A stretch of DNA of 64,000 nt from NCBI GenBank assembly GCA_030651765.1, contig JAUSBY010000006.1, positions 1-64,000 of the forward strand, written 5' to 3'. Every line of letters begins with the position of its first letter. Position 1 is the stretch's first letter. Positions 18,009 to 26,630 of this stretch are shown here, one piece after another. A program made the translations under genes and the position numbers. The notes under the pieces are model-generated. The model made no database searches, was not told where the DNA came from, and saw only the letters and a list, made by a program, of their open reading frames with translations. Origin of the DNA: Coriobacteriia bacterium. GTDB taxonomy: Bacteria; Actinomycetota; Coriobacteriia; Anaerosomatales; Anaerosomataceae.

Positions 18009-18628
18009 TCGCGATCGTCGACTACGGGATGGGCAACCTGCGGAGCGTCGAGAAGGGCTTCGAGCACGCCGGTGTGGCCGACATCGCGATCACCGGCGAC
18101 TCGGATGTGGTCGCCACGGCCGACGGCATCGTGCTTCCCGGCGTGGGCGCGTTTCGCGATGCGGCCGCGCACCTGCGCAACGGCGGGCTGCGTGAGGTGA
18201 TCCTCGCGCGCATCGAGGCGGGTGTCCCGTTCCTCGGCATCTGCCTGGGCATGCAGCTTCTCGCCGACGTGGGGCTCGAGGACGGCGAGTGGGAGGGACT
18301 CGGGGTCTTGGGCGGCACGTGCGAACGCCTGCCCGGCGGCGTGAAGGTGCCGCACATCGGGTGGAACACGGTCGAATACCCGCGCGAGAGTCCGCTGTTC
18401 GCCGGTATCCCGGCCGGAACCGCCTTCTACTTCGTCCACTCGTACCATCTCAAGCCGGCCGACCCGTCCTGTATCATCGGCGTGACGAGCCACGGTATCG
18501 ACTTCGCGGCGGCGGTGGGCACGGGCAACGTCTACGCGGTGCAGTTCCACCCCGAGAAGTCCTCCACCGCAGGTCTCGCGCTGCTCGGCAACTTCGGTTC
18601 CATCGTGAGAGAGAGTGCCAGCCGATGA
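18005..18628 (+). CDS. hisH: imidazole glycerol phosphate synthase, glutaminase subunit
   Basis: This 207-residue class I glutamine amidotransferase supplies ammonia to HisF. The catalytic triad is C80 in [10 protein letters not shown] with H182 and E184 in VQFHPEKSS. The GTG start overlaps the hisB stop (GTGA). Confidence 0.96.
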   Translation: MIAIVDYGMGNLRSVEKGFEHAGVADIAITGDSDVVATADGIVLPGVGAFRDAAAHLRNGGLREVILARIEAGVPFLGICLGMQLLADVGLEDGEWEGLGVLGGTCERLPGGVKVPHIGWNTVEYPRESPLFAGIPAGTAFYFVHSYHLKPADPSCIIGVTSHGIDFAAAVGTGNVYAVQFHPEKSSTAGLALLGNFGSIVRESASR

Positions 18629-19350
18629 TCATCTTCCCGGCTATCGACATCCTGGACGGGCGTGCCGTCCGTCTCATGCAGGGCCGTCTTGACGCGGTGA
18701 CGGTCTACAACGAGCGTCCCGTCGATCAGGCACGTCAGTTCATAGACGCCGGTGCCGAGTGGATCCACGTGGTCGATCTCGACGGTGCCGTGCTCGGAAC
18801 GCCAGCCAACATCGATCTGGTGCATCGCATCGCGGCGCTCGGCGTGCCGGTGCAGACCGGCGGCGGGATCCGTTCGATGGACACGATCGAGCGCATGTTC
18901 GACGCGGGGGTCAAGCGCGTGGTGCTCGGCACCGCGCTCGTCCGCGAACCGGGGCTCGTGGCCGAGGCGTGCGATCGGTACGACGGCATCGTCGCCGGCA
19001 TCGATGCACGCGACGGCAAGGTCGCCATCGAGGGATGGCGCGAGGGCACCGACCACGGTGTGCTGGAGCTCATCCGCGAACTCGAGCTTCTCGGCGTCAA
19101 GCGGCTTGCCTACACGGACATCTCCAAAGACGGGATGCAGACCGGCGTGAACTACGGCGCCTACCGGGCGCTCGTCTCCCAGATCGACATCCCGGTCGTG
19201 GCCTCGGGCGGCGTCTCCACGCTCGACGACATCCGTGACCTGGTCACACTCGGCGCGCAGCTCGAGGGCGTCATCGTCGGCCGCGCCCTTTACGAGAACT
19301 CCTTCACGCTCGCAGACGCGATCGGCGTCGGCCGCGACGGGGAGGACTGA
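18625..19350 (+). CDS. hisA: phosphoribosylformimino-5-aminoimidazole carboxamide ribotide isomerase
   Basis: A 241-residue TIM barrel beginning [17 protein letters not shown], with the paired catalytic aspartates in AIDILDGR and [10 protein letters not shown]. It performs the Amadori rearrangement that feeds HisF. The ATG overlaps the hisH stop by four bases; the longer open frame upstream lies inside hisH and was ignored. A dual HisA/TrpF (PriA) role is not needed, because a separate trpF is present at 32390. Confidence 0.95.
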   Translation: MIIFPAIDILDGRAVRLMQGRLDAVTVYNERPVDQARQFIDAGAEWIHVVDLDGAVLGTPANIDLVHRIAALGVPVQTGGGIRSMDTIERMFDAGVKRVVLGTALVREPGLVAEACDRYDGIVAGIDARDGKVAIEGWREGTDHGVLELIRELELLGVKRLAYTDISKDGMQTGVNYGAYRALVSQIDIPVVASGGVSTLDDIRDLVTLGAQLEGVIVGRALYENSFTLADAIGVGRDGED

Positions 19351-19357
19351 GGCCGGC

Positions 19358-20125
19358 ATGCTCACCAAGCGCGTCATCCCCTGTCTCGATGTGCACGAGG
19401 GCCGGGTCGTCAAGGGCGTCAACTTCGTGAACCTGCGCGACGCGGGCGATCCCGTGGAGCTTGCCGCCATCTACGACCGCGAGGGAGCCGACGAGGTCGT
19501 GTTCCTCGACATCACCGCCACGCACGAGGAGCGACCGTCGATGCTCGACGTCGCCACGCGCACGGCCGAGGAGGTCTTCATCCCGTACACGGTGGGCGGC
19601 GGCATGCGTACCTCGGCCGACATCAGGGCGATGCTCGCCGCAGGGGCCGACAAGATCTCGATGAACTCGGCGGCGGTCACCGACCCGGCGCTGATCACGA
19701 CCACCTCGCAGCAGTTCGGCTCGCAGTGCATCGTCGTGGCGATCGACGCGCGGCGCGTGCGCGGCTCGAGCCCGGCGCGGTGGGAGGTCTTCGTGGCGGG
19801 CGGACGCACCAATACGGGGCTCGACGCGGTGGCGTGGGCCGCCGAGGCCGAGCGTCGGGGATCGGGAGAGATCCTGCTCACGAGCATGGACTGCGACGGC
19901 ACCAAGGACGGCTACGACATCGACCTGACCCGGGCGGTCACGCACGCGATCAACATTCCGGTCATCGCGAGCGGCGGGGCCGGCGAGCTCGACCATTTCG
20001 CCGAGGTCGTGGTCGAGGCCGACGCCGATGCGGTGCTCGCCGCGAGCGTCTTCCACTTCGGCGAGTTCTCGATCAAGCAGGTCAAAGAAGCGATGGCCGC
20101 CCACGGCGTGCCGATGCGGCTCTAG
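19358..20125 (+). CDS. hisF: imidazole glycerol phosphate synthase, cyclase subunit
   Basis: A 255-residue TIM barrel starting [20 protein letters not shown], with the catalytic aspartates in PCLDV and [15 protein letters not shown]. It uses ammonia from HisH to make imidazole glycerol phosphate and AICAR. The ATG has GGGGAGG about 12 bases upstream, inside the end of hisA. Confidence 0.96.
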   Translation: MLTKRVIPCLDVHEGRVVKGVNFVNLRDAGDPVELAAIYDREGADEVVFLDITATHEERPSMLDVATRTAEEVFIPYTVGGGMRTSADIRAMLAAGADKISMNSAAVTDPALITTTSQQFGSQCIVVAIDARRVRGSSPARWEVFVAGGRTNTGLDAVAWAAEAERRGSGEILLTSMDCDGTKDGYDIDLTRAVTHAINIPVIASGGAGELDHFAEVVVEADADAVLAASVFHFGEFSIKQVKEAMAAHGVPMRL

Positions 20126-20135
20126 AGGGGCGACG

Positions 20136-20618
20136 GTGCGGGCGATGCGCAAAGCGAGGGATCGGATGCCGGCGGCCGAGTGCGAGGCGCTGCTCGAGCG
20201 CGCTCGGGTCCTCAGGCTGGGGATCGCCGACGCCGACGGTCCGTACGTGGTGCCGGTGAACTTCGGGTACGAGGACGGGCGACTGTACGTGCACGGTCCG
20301 CTCGAGGGGCGCCGGATCGACGCGGTGCGCGCCGACCCGCGCGTGTGCTTCGAGGCTGACGAGGGGGAGGTCGTGCGTGCGGAGCGCCCGTGCGGATTCA
20401 CCGCCCGGTTCGCGAGCGTCATCGGGTACGGGACGGCGCGCCTGCTCGAGTCGGCCGACGACAGGCGGCGCGGCCTTGACGCGATCATGCGTCACTACGA
20501 CGGTCCCACAGGGGATATGCCCGAGGAGACAGTCGCCCGCACGAGCGTCATGGAGATCGTGATCGAGTCGATGGACGGGAAATGGCATCTCGTCGCGCCG
20601 GGATCAGGGGGCGCGTGA
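20136..20618 (+). CDS. pyridoxamine 5'-phosphate oxidase-like flavin-binding protein
   Basis: This 160-residue split-barrel protein resembles the PF12900/NimA-like group (ADADGPYVVPVNFGYEDGRLYVHGP, then DPRVCFEAD). These proteins bind FMN, F420 or heme, and some reduce nitroimidazoles. It lies between hisF and hisIE in the same orientation, 10 bp after hisF, so it is transcribed with the his genes. No role in histidine synthesis is known to me. The GTG at 20136 has AGAGGGG 5 bases upstream; an ATG at 20145 is the alternative. Confidence 0.8.
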   Translation: MRAMRKARDRMPAAECEALLERARVLRLGIADADGPYVVPVNFGYEDGRLYVHGPLEGRRIDAVRADPRVCFEADEGEVVRAERPCGFTARFASVIGYGTARLLESADDRRRGLDAIMRHYDGPTGDMPEETVARTSVMEIVIESMDGKWHLVAPGSGGA

Positions 20619-20620
20619 AC

Positions 20621-21055
20621 ATGAGCGCACGTCCGGGGAGGATGGTCTCTTCCATCGCAGCGGGGGCTGCGTTTCCGACGCTAGCGCTGGCACTCGCCGC
20701 GTCGGCGCCGCTAGTGAATAACCGCTTCATCACGCCGATCGACGGTCGGATCCTGGTGATCACGTGGTGGTTCGTGGTGCCGCTCGGTGTTGCGCTCGCG
20801 GTGCTCCGCAGCAGGCGCCTGTGGCCGGGGGTGGTCGTCGGCGCGTGGTCGGCGGTCGCGTTCCAGCTGTCGCTGATGCTCGTGACGCCTGCAGCCGATC
20901 GCCCCGATGTGATGTTGTCGCCCACGTCGCTGCTCGGCGCGGTCGCCGTGCTCGCCGCACCGTGGGCGATCGGCATGATACTCGGCTGGAACTCGGTCAC
21001 CCGGCGGCCGATGCGGCGCGATGGCGTGCCGCGCGATGGCGAGTCATCCGGATGA
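20621..21055 (+). CDS. small integral membrane protein of unknown function
   Basis: A 144-residue protein with about four hydrophobic segments (near residues 8-28, 36-55, 60-82 and 95-118) and a polar, arginine-rich C-terminus. I do not recognise the family. It starts 2 bp after the PNPOx-like gene and ends 46 bp before hisIE, so it belongs to the same transcribed block. The ATG at 20621 fits the CAGGGGG ribosome-binding site better than the upstream ATG at 20582, which overlaps the previous gene. Confidence 0.65.
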   Translation: MSARPGRMVSSIAAGAAFPTLALALAASAPLVNNRFITPIDGRILVITWWFVVPLGVALAVLRSRRLWPGVVVGAWSAVAFQLSLMLVTPAADRPDVMLSPTSLLGAVAVLAAPWAIGMILGWNSVTRRPMRRDGVPRDGESSG

Positions 21056-21063
21056 GCGCCCGC

Positions 21064-21069
21064 TACAAT
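21064..21069 (+). promoter_or_regulatory. candidate internal -10 before hisIE
   Basis: TACAAT lies 32 bases before the hisIE start and may give extra expression of the last his gene. No clear -35 accompanies it. Confidence 0.4.
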
Positions 21070-21101
21070 ACTCGTTGACCCGCCGTGAGCCGGAGGTGTA
21101 C

Positions 21102-21764
21102 GTGGACCGCGAACGTGACTCGCTCGACATCGAGGACCTGAAGTACGACGACAGCGGGCTCATCCCCGCCATCGTCCAGCAACACGACACGGGCGAGATA
21201 CTCATGCTCGCGTACATGAACGCCGCCTCGCTCGCCAAGACGGTGGAGACCGGCTACACGTGGTTCTGGAGCCGCTCGCGGCAGAAGTACTGGCAGAAGG
21301 GCGAGAGCTCGGGACACGTGCAGGCGGTGCGCGAGATCCGCTACGACTGCGATGCCGATACGCTGCTCGTCACCGTCGACCAGGTCGGGCCGGGTGCGTG
21401 TCACACCGGTGAGCGCAGCTGCTTCTACCGAACGCTCTGGACCGCGCCATCTGACGTGGCCGGGTCTGGCGCCGCGCCGGATCTCGGCGACGTACTCACG
21501 GCGCTTTTCGGCGTGCTCGAGCAGCGCAAGCGCGACATGCCCGAGGGCAGCTACACGGCGAAGCTACTTGCCGGCCCCGAGGACTCGCTGCTCAAGAAGA
21601 TCGCCGAGGAGTCCGGCGAGGTGATCATGGCGGCCAAGGACGCCGATGTGGATCACCTGCGATACGAGATAGCCGACCTCGTCTACCACCTGCTCGTGGT
21701 GATGACGCGTCATGGCATCGCACTCGGCGATCTGGCCGCCGAGCTCGACGGCCGCAGCAAGTAG
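21102..21764 (+). CDS. hisIE: bifunctional phosphoribosyl-AMP cyclohydrolase / phosphoribosyl-ATP pyrophosphatase
   Basis: A 220-residue fusion. The N-terminal HisI domain has [22 protein letters not shown], the metal-binding [10 protein letters not shown] and the [10 protein letters not shown] zinc cysteines. The C-terminal HisE domain (about 125-220) has [24 protein letters not shown] and LVYHLLVVM. Together they carry out steps 2 and 3 of histidine synthesis. The GTG at 21102 has GGAGG 5 bases upstream. It is separated from hisF by two unrelated genes. Confidence 0.95.
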   Translation: MDRERDSLDIEDLKYDDSGLIPAIVQQHDTGEILMLAYMNAASLAKTVETGYTWFWSRSRQKYWQKGESSGHVQAVREIRYDCDADTLLVTVDQVGPGACHTGERSCFYRTLWTAPSDVAGSGAAPDLGDVLTALFGVLEQRKRDMPEGSYTAKLLAGPEDSLLKKIAEESGEVIMAAKDADVDHLRYEIADLVYHLLVVMTRHGIALGDLAAELDGRSK

Positions 21765-21772
21765 CGGCGACG

Positions 21773-22930
21773 ATGCGACCGCGGCCATCGCCGACGCTTG
21801 CCAACGCGGTCGCATCCGGCGTGCGCGTGGCGCACATCGAGCCACTACAGCGCAGGATCGAGCGGAACCGGCTGCGGTTCGTGGCGTTCATGGTGCTGTT
21901 CACCACAGCGGTCGCTCTCGGATTCGCCGTGACCGCGACGGTCGCGTACCTGTTCGTCGCGTTGCTCCTGTTCGGCGAGGTGAATCGCTTCGTTCACTTC
22001 TCCGACGGCGCCGCCGCCACGCTGCTCGTCATCGTGCCCGTGGTTGCGTTCGCGCTCGGGCTCTTCGGCTCCCTCGGCTGGGCGCTCGTCCAGCTTTCCC
22101 GCTCGGAGACGGTTCTCATCCGCCGCCTCGATGCCCGCATGCCGAAAGGCGGCACGCTGCTTGCCACCAAGAGCGTGCTTCGCGACATAGCGATCGCCGC
22201 CGGGCTGCCCAAGACTCCGCCGTTTTACGTGATCGACACGTCGAAGGTGAACGCGTTCGTCGTCGGCAGGACGCCGGAGCGCGCGCGCATCGGCGTGACG
22301 CGCGGGATGCTGGAGAAGATCCCCGTCGACGAGCAGCGCGCGGTATTCGCCAACCTCATGGCGCGCGTGCTGTCGGGCGACACGCTGTGGGCCACCGCAG
22401 TCTCGGCGATCATGGGACCGATCTGGGCGGTGCGCGAGCACGATCTGCGGCAAGACCGCACGAGCGTCGACGAGCTTGTGAGGTCCGATGCGAATGCGGC
22501 CGCGGGAAGCCGCGGCGATTGGCGGCTTGCGGTGCTCGTGTTCTACGGCGCGCTCGTTGTCGTCACCGAGCTCTTCGCGTGGTATCACTGCGAAGCTGCA
22601 TGGAAGGCCGCCGAGAAGGCCGACGCCGAGGGCATGATGCTGCTCAAGGATCCGCGTTCGATGCTGCGCGCCATAGAGCGCGTGCTCGAGCGCGACAACT
22701 ACGTGCCCACCGCCGGCGACGCCTATTCGCAGCTCTTCTTCTGTTGGGCGGGTTTCGGCTTCGCTCCCGAGGATGACCCGGAGATGCGGCGGGTCGCCCG
22801 GCTGCGCGAAACACTCGGCGCTGAAGGGGCGGCCTACGTACCCCGTCCGAACGTACCGGGTTGGCCGATCGCCCCGCCACCGCCGCGACTGGACTATGCC
22901 GATGATGTGGAGGAGCGCGGTGGTTCGTGA
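21773..22930 (+). CDS. M48/HtpX-like membrane protein with degenerate zinc site
   Basis: A 385-residue protein with two N-terminal membrane helices (about residues 35-60 and 80-105), a soluble domain, and a third hydrophobic stretch near 245-265. The segment GLPKTPPFYVIDTSKVNAFVVGRTPE and the following VTRGMLEKIPVDEQRAVFANL align well with HtpX-type M48 peptidases. The HExxH zinc motif expected after this is replaced by NLMAR, and the third-ligand region (AAEKADAEG) is also altered. It is therefore probably not a peptidase and may be a scaffold or sensor. The C-terminus is proline-rich. Its end overlaps the next gene, an exported S1C protease, by 11 bp. Confidence 0.72.
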   Translation: MRPRPSPTLANAVASGVRVAHIEPLQRRIERNRLRFVAFMVLFTTAVALGFAVTATVAYLFVALLLFGEVNRFVHFSDGAAATLLVIVPVVAFALGLFGSLGWALVQLSRSETVLIRRLDARMPKGGTLLATKSVLRDIAIAAGLPKTPPFYVIDTSKVNAFVVGRTPERARIGVTRGMLEKIPVDEQRAVFANLMARVLSGDTLWATAVSAIMGPIWAVREHDLRQDRTSVDELVRSDANAAAGSRGDWRLAVLVFYGALVVVTELFAWYHCEAAWKAAEKADAEGMMLLKDPRSMLRAIERVLERDNYVPTAGDAYSQLFFCWAGFGFAPEDDPEMRRVARLRETLGAEGAAYVPRPNVPGWPIAPPPPRLDYADDVEERGGS

Positions 22931-24092
22931 GTCGCTGACAGCAGCGCGCGGAGTCTCCGGCCGCCTCCGCGGTGCTGCCGTGGTCGTCCTCCTCGCCGTG
23001 CTCCTGGCGCCCGCTTCCGCGAGTGCGGTCACCTCGTCGCTGGAGCGTGCGGTGGACTCGGTGGTCGCCATCACGTCGGGCGCGGAGCGCATCGGCACGG
23101 GCGTGGTCGTAGCCGAAGACCGTGTCCTGACAGCGGCGCACGTGATCGATGTCGCATCGGGAACGCCCGCGTACCTGCTCGCCGGCGACGCCATGCTCGG
23201 CTACCGGGTCATCGCGATCGACCGGCAGCGTGACCTCGCGCTGCTCGAGGTCGACCTGCCTGACGGGCAGCCGGCGATAGTCTGGGCGGATAGCGCCGAG
23301 CTCACGCGTGGCCAGGAGGTCCTGGCGCTCGGCTTTCCCATCGGACTGACGTCGGTCAGCCTCACCAGAGGTGTGGTCTCCTCGCCGCTCCAGACCTACC
23401 AGGGCGTCACGTTCGTGCAGACCGACGCTGCCATCAACCCGGGAAACTCGGGAGGTCCGCTCGTGGACCTGCAGGGACGGCTCGTCGGCATGAGCGTGGC
23501 CAAGATCGCGCAGGTCGACGTGGACGCGGTCGGGTTCGCGGTCCCCGTGGCCGACATGCTCGGCTTCCTCGCCCGCGAGGCTCCGGATATCCACGTGCTC
23601 ATGGACACGTCGGCCGGTGATCAGCCTGCCGAGGCCGAACCGGTGCGCCCGGGCGCGGGCGCCGCAGTAACATCGTGGCCGTTGGCCGTGCTTGCTGCAG
23701 TGGCCATGGCGGCACTGGGGGTCTTCGCGGTGAGGCGCCGGCGGGGTACGCGGTCGGGCGGTGGCGCACCCGGACCGTCAACTCCCGGACGTACGATCCG
23801 CCGCGCCGTCTTCCGCGTGAGTTCCCCGGGACGCGATGAGGAGTTCGACCTCCGGCTTCCCTCGGTCGCGGGCAGCGCTCCTAACGCCGACATACCGCTG
23901 CCGGCTCCCGGCAACGCGGCGTACAGGATAAGGTTCTCCGCAGCCCCGGGTGGCGTGACCGCGCTCGACCTTGCCGACGAACGGGGTATGTATTGCGGCG
24001 ACGCCTGCGTGAAGACCGCATCGCTGGCGGTCGGGCAGAGCGTCCGAGCCGGCGAGACCACGATCACGTTCGTGCGGGGATACGACGCCTGA
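22920..24092 (+). CDS. S1C (HtrA-like) serine protease with C-terminal membrane segment and FHA-like domain
   Basis: This 390-residue protein has a signal peptide or anchor (residues about 15-35, cleavage after ASA). The trypsin-like domain has the triad H in TAAHVID, D in RDLALLEV and S in NPGNSGGPL. A linker and a second hydrophobic segment (about 258-277) follow. The C-terminal domain (about 300-390) has the length and GSAPNADIPLP-type start of an FHA fold but lacks the phosphothreonine-binding residues. There is no PDZ domain. The GTG at 22920 has GGAGGAG 6 bases upstream. It overlaps both neighbours, so the three genes form a unit, probably acting at the envelope. Confidence 0.82.
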   Translation: MVRESLTAARGVSGRLRGAAVVVLLAVLLAPASASAVTSSLERAVDSVVAITSGAERIGTGVVVAEDRVLTAAHVIDVASGTPAYLLAGDAMLGYRVIAIDRQRDLALLEVDLPDGQPAIVWADSAELTRGQEVLALGFPIGLTSVSLTRGVVSSPLQTYQGVTFVQTDAAINPGNSGGPLVDLQGRLVGMSVAKIAQVDVDAVGFAVPVADMLGFLAREAPDIHVLMDTSAGDQPAEAEPVRPGAGAAVTSWPLAVLAAVAMAALGVFAVRRRRGTRSGGGAPGPSTPGRTIRRAVFRVSSPGRDEEFDLRLPSVAGSAPNADIPLPAPGNAAYRIRFSAAPGGVTALDLADERGMYCGDACVKTASLAVGQSVRAGETTITFVRGYDA

Positions 24093-25765
24093 TGGGCGCT
24101 TCGCCGAAGGGCAGAATCGACGGACCGGAGCGGGACGAAGGGATGGCCGGGGTGCGCATACGGCTGGTCGTGCTCGGAGCGGTCGTCTCGCTTGCTATTG
24201 TCGGATGCACGCCGGTGACCCAGGACGTGCCGCCGGCCGTCACGCGGCCCGAGATCCCATCGCTCCTGCCTACCGTCACCGTCACGCTGCCCGAGCCGAC
24301 GGGGCCGAACCCGTACACGGACGGGATCAAGGTCGCGAGTTTCCTCGGCAACGAGACGCGCCGCTTCCACGGTCTCGGTCCTGTGCCCGAGACGCTCGAG
24401 GTCATCTGGCGGGCGCACATCGGCAGCGGCACCACCGGCGGCACGGCCTCATCGGCCGGTCCGGTGACGTGGTCCGGGACCGGGTGGACGGGGCAGCCGG
24501 CACTCGTTCGAGACGGTGGCAAACTCTACCTGCTCGTGGGCGGCCTGGACCACAACCTCGTGAAGATCGACGCAGCCACCGGCGAGGAGCTGTGGGCCTA
24601 CGAGTTCGACGACGTCATCAAGGGGAGTCCGACCGTCTTCAAGATGCCGGGCACCGGGAAGCTCGCCGTGGTGTGCGGCTCGAGGCGCGGGTTCCCGCGG
24701 GCGATGGGCGATGCGTCGATAGCGCCGGTGCGGTGTGTGGACTTCGAGACGGGTGAGGAGCTGTGGCGACTCACCGCGCCGCGTACGAAGAGCTACAGCA
24801 GGGACGCGGACTCCAGTCCGATCATGGTCGGTGACACGCTCTATGTTGCGATCGAGACGGGGCACGTCTACGCGGTCGACCCCACCGTGACCGAGGAGCG
24901 CGGCGGCCACCGCTGGCCGAAGATCAAGGCCGAGCGGCTGCTGTTGGGTGACTCGCGTGCATCCTCGCACGGTGGAAACCTCGTGCTCGAGAGCTCACCG
25001 TCGGTCATCGGCGACACGCTGTACCTCGCGTCGGGCGCCGGGCATGTGTACGGCCTGAAGCTCGAGACGCTCGAGGTCGTCTGGGACTACTGGATCGGCT
25101 CGGATCTCGACGGCTCGCCGGTCACGACCGAGGACGGCTACATCCTGCAGGCTGTGGAGAAGCAGTACATCTCTGCCAACGGGGGCGTGCTCAAGCTCGA
25201 TCCGCGCAAGGATCCCGATGAGGCACTCGTCTGGTTCTTCCCGACCGCCAACCGCGGCCTGGCCGACTGGCTCGGCGGGGTGATCGGCTCGGTCACCGTG
25301 AATGACGAGTACGGCAGCGCGCTCGTGCGCCCCGCGCTTGCCGCGTTCACCGCGATCGACGGCAACCTGTACGTCGTCTCGCAAGACGAGACGGAGGGCA
25401 CCGCCACGAGCCCGCAAGGGACGGCCGGCGTGCCCAAGCCGAAGCTCGTATACCAGGCTGCCGTGGGCGGGGGCATCTCGACACCTATCATGGTCGACGA
25501 CTACATCATCCAGGCCGGTTATGGGGCGGCCGTGAACGTCTACAAGATCGACTACGAGGCGGCCGACGGCGTGGTGCTCAAGGACCGCTCGGGCAAGGAG
25601 TGGACCGTGGGCGTGACCCGCGTGGCGCGGTTTGAGGGCGCGGGCAGCTACGAGTCGACGCCGATCGTCTGGCAAGGGCGCATCTACGTCGGATCGCGCG
25701 ACGGGTTCTTGTACTGTCTCGGCGATCCGGACTTCGAGCAGCCGACGATGCCGGCTGCGCCGTAG
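24092..25765 (+). CDS. PQQ-like beta-propeller lipoprotein
   Basis: A secreted lipoprotein of about 557 residues. A hydrophobic helix ends in the lipobox LAIVGC. The mature part consists of repeated blades of the pyrrolo-quinoline-quinone/BamB type (DAATGEELWAYEFDD, DFETGEELWRL, LYLASGAGHVYGLKLETL). It would sit on the outer face of the membrane and act in protein-protein contacts; no enzyme motif is visible. The ATG at 24092 overlaps the preceding stop, but ATG 24143 or GTG 24152, next to GACGAAGGG, give a more normal signal peptide. It is coupled to the S1C protease and the HtpX-like protein. Confidence 0.8.
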   Translation: MGASPKGRIDGPERDEGMAGVRIRLVVLGAVVSLAIVGCTPVTQDVPPAVTRPEIPSLLPTVTVTLPEPTGPNPYTDGIKVASFLGNETRRFHGLGPVPETLEVIWRAHIGSGTTGGTASSAGPVTWSGTGWTGQPALVRDGGKLYLLVGGLDHNLVKIDAATGEELWAYEFDDVIKGSPTVFKMPGTGKLAVVCGSRRGFPRAMGDASIAPVRCVDFETGEELWRLTAPRTKSYSRDADSSPIMVGDTLYVAIETGHVYAVDPTVTEERGGHRWPKIKAERLLLGDSRASSHGGNLVLESSPSVIGDTLYLASGAGHVYGLKLETLEVVWDYWIGSDLDGSPVTTEDGYILQAVEKQYISANGGVLKLDPRKDPDEALVWFFPTANRGLADWLGGVIGSVTVNDEYGSALVRPALAAFTAIDGNLYVVSQDETEGTATSPQGTAGVPKPKLVYQAAVGGGISTPIMVDDYIIQAGYGAAVNVYKIDYEAADGVVLKDRSGKEWTVGVTRVARFEGAGSYESTPIVWQGRIYVGSRDGFLYCLGDPDFEQPTMPAAP

Positions 25766-25776
25766 GCAGCCGCCCC

Positions 25777-25827
25777 TTGACGCAGTCTGCCGACGGTCAT
25801 ACCATCAGTACGAACAGCGGTATGACC
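25777..25827 (+). promoter_or_regulatory. vapBC promoter and autoregulatory operator
   Basis: TTGACG (25777-25782) and TACCAT (25800-25805) are spaced by 17 bp. A perfect 9-bp inverted repeat GGTCATACC / GGTATGACC (25795-25803 with 25819-25827, 15-bp centre) covers the -10 and start point. This is the usual place for a VapB-VapC repressor complex to bind. Confidence 0.7.
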
Positions 25828-25840
25828 AAGGAGCCGTTTC

Positions 25841-26152
25841 ATGACTGCGAAGGTGACGATCTCGCTGCCGGATGATCTGCTGAGCCGCCTCGATGCCGAG
25901 GCCGGTGAACTCGGCGTGGCGCGGAGCGAACTCGTCCAGGAGTCGCTCGCTGCATATCTCGGCAAGACCGCCGAGGAGCGGCAGACCGAGGCGCGACGGG
26001 CGCGGATGATGTGGGCGCTCGAGGGGATGCGGACCTTCGAAGATCGTCACCCGGTCGTCTACGATGACAGACCCACTCTTGAGATTCTGCGGGCGATACG
26101 GGAGACCGACGATTCAGCGCCGCTGCGTGGCAGGTCAGACGGCGACAAGTGA
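25841..26152 (+). CDS. vapB: VapB-like ribbon-helix-helix antitoxin
   Basis: A 103-residue protein whose N-terminus (MTAKVTISLPDDLLSRLDAEA, then ARSELVQESLAAYL) is a ribbon-helix-helix DNA-binding domain. The charged C-terminal half would wrap the toxin. The ATG has AAGGAG about 8 bases upstream. The gene overlaps vapC by four bases (GTGA). It should repress its own promoter through the inverted repeat just upstream. Confidence 0.82.
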   Translation: MTAKVTISLPDDLLSRLDAEAGELGVARSELVQESLAAYLGKTAEERQTEARRARMMWALEGMRTFEDRHPVVYDDRPTLEILRAIRETDDSAPLRGRSDGDK

Positions 26153-26562
26153 GCCAACCCCCGCGATACGTTCTTGACGCCTCGGTGGGTGTCAAGTGGT
26201 TCAGACAGGAGGACGGCTCCACCTCCGCCCGTCTCCTCCAGCAGCGATTCATAGTTGGAGAGGCCTGGCTGGCGGCGCCCACGCACTTCGTCCACGAGGT
26301 GCTCGCGACGGTCAAACGTGAGAAGCGTCCGGATGCCGTCCTCGATGCGTGGCGGATCATCCAGGCTTCCGGCATCACGATCATCTCGCTGTCTGACGAG
26401 GTGATCGTTGAGGCTGTCCGCCAGTGCGAGGCGCTCGGTTGCTCGTTCTACGACTCGCTCGCGCCTGCGTGCGCGTCGCTGCTGGGCGCCACGCTTGCAA
26501 GCGCGGATGCGCGCGCACACGGTGCCTACCCGGGCGTGCACATGATCGGTGCCGAGGAGTGA
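26149..26562 (+). CDS. vapC: VapC-like PIN-domain toxin
   Basis: This 137-residue PIN-domain ribonuclease has the first acidic residue in YVLDASVGVKWF, a mid-protein acidic residue in HFVHEVLATV, and the late pair in CSFYDSLAPA and ASADARAHG. VapC toxins cleave tRNA or rRNA in a Mg-dependent manner until bound by VapB. The GTG start overlaps the vapB stop. All acidic positions expected for activity appear present. The target is unknown. Confidence 0.82.
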   Translation: MSQPPRYVLDASVGVKWFRQEDGSTSARLLQQRFIVGEAWLAAPTHFVHEVLATVKREKRPDAVLDAWRIIQASGITIISLSDEVIVEAVRQCEALGCSFYDSLAPACASLLGATLASADARAHGAYPGVHMIGAEE

Positions 26563-26579
26563 TGTCCCGGCCTCCGGAC

Positions 26580-26609
26580 TTGCGTGCGCCCGCGTCCGGC
26601 TGCTAGAGT
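26580..26609 (+). promoter_or_regulatory. promoter of the trp operon
   Basis: TTGCGT (26580-26585) and TAGAGT (26604-26609) are spaced by 18 bp, with the TGC extension before the -10. A perfect 12-bp palindrome CCACATATGTGG (26619-26630) lies at the expected transcription start and could be an additional protein-binding site. Confidence 0.6.
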
Positions 26610-26630
26610 GCTCCGCAACCACATATGTGG

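Noticed and set aside
18289-18624. Extended N-terminus of hisA
   Set aside because: It lies wholly within hisH in another frame. The ATG at 18625 begins the canonical HisA sequence.
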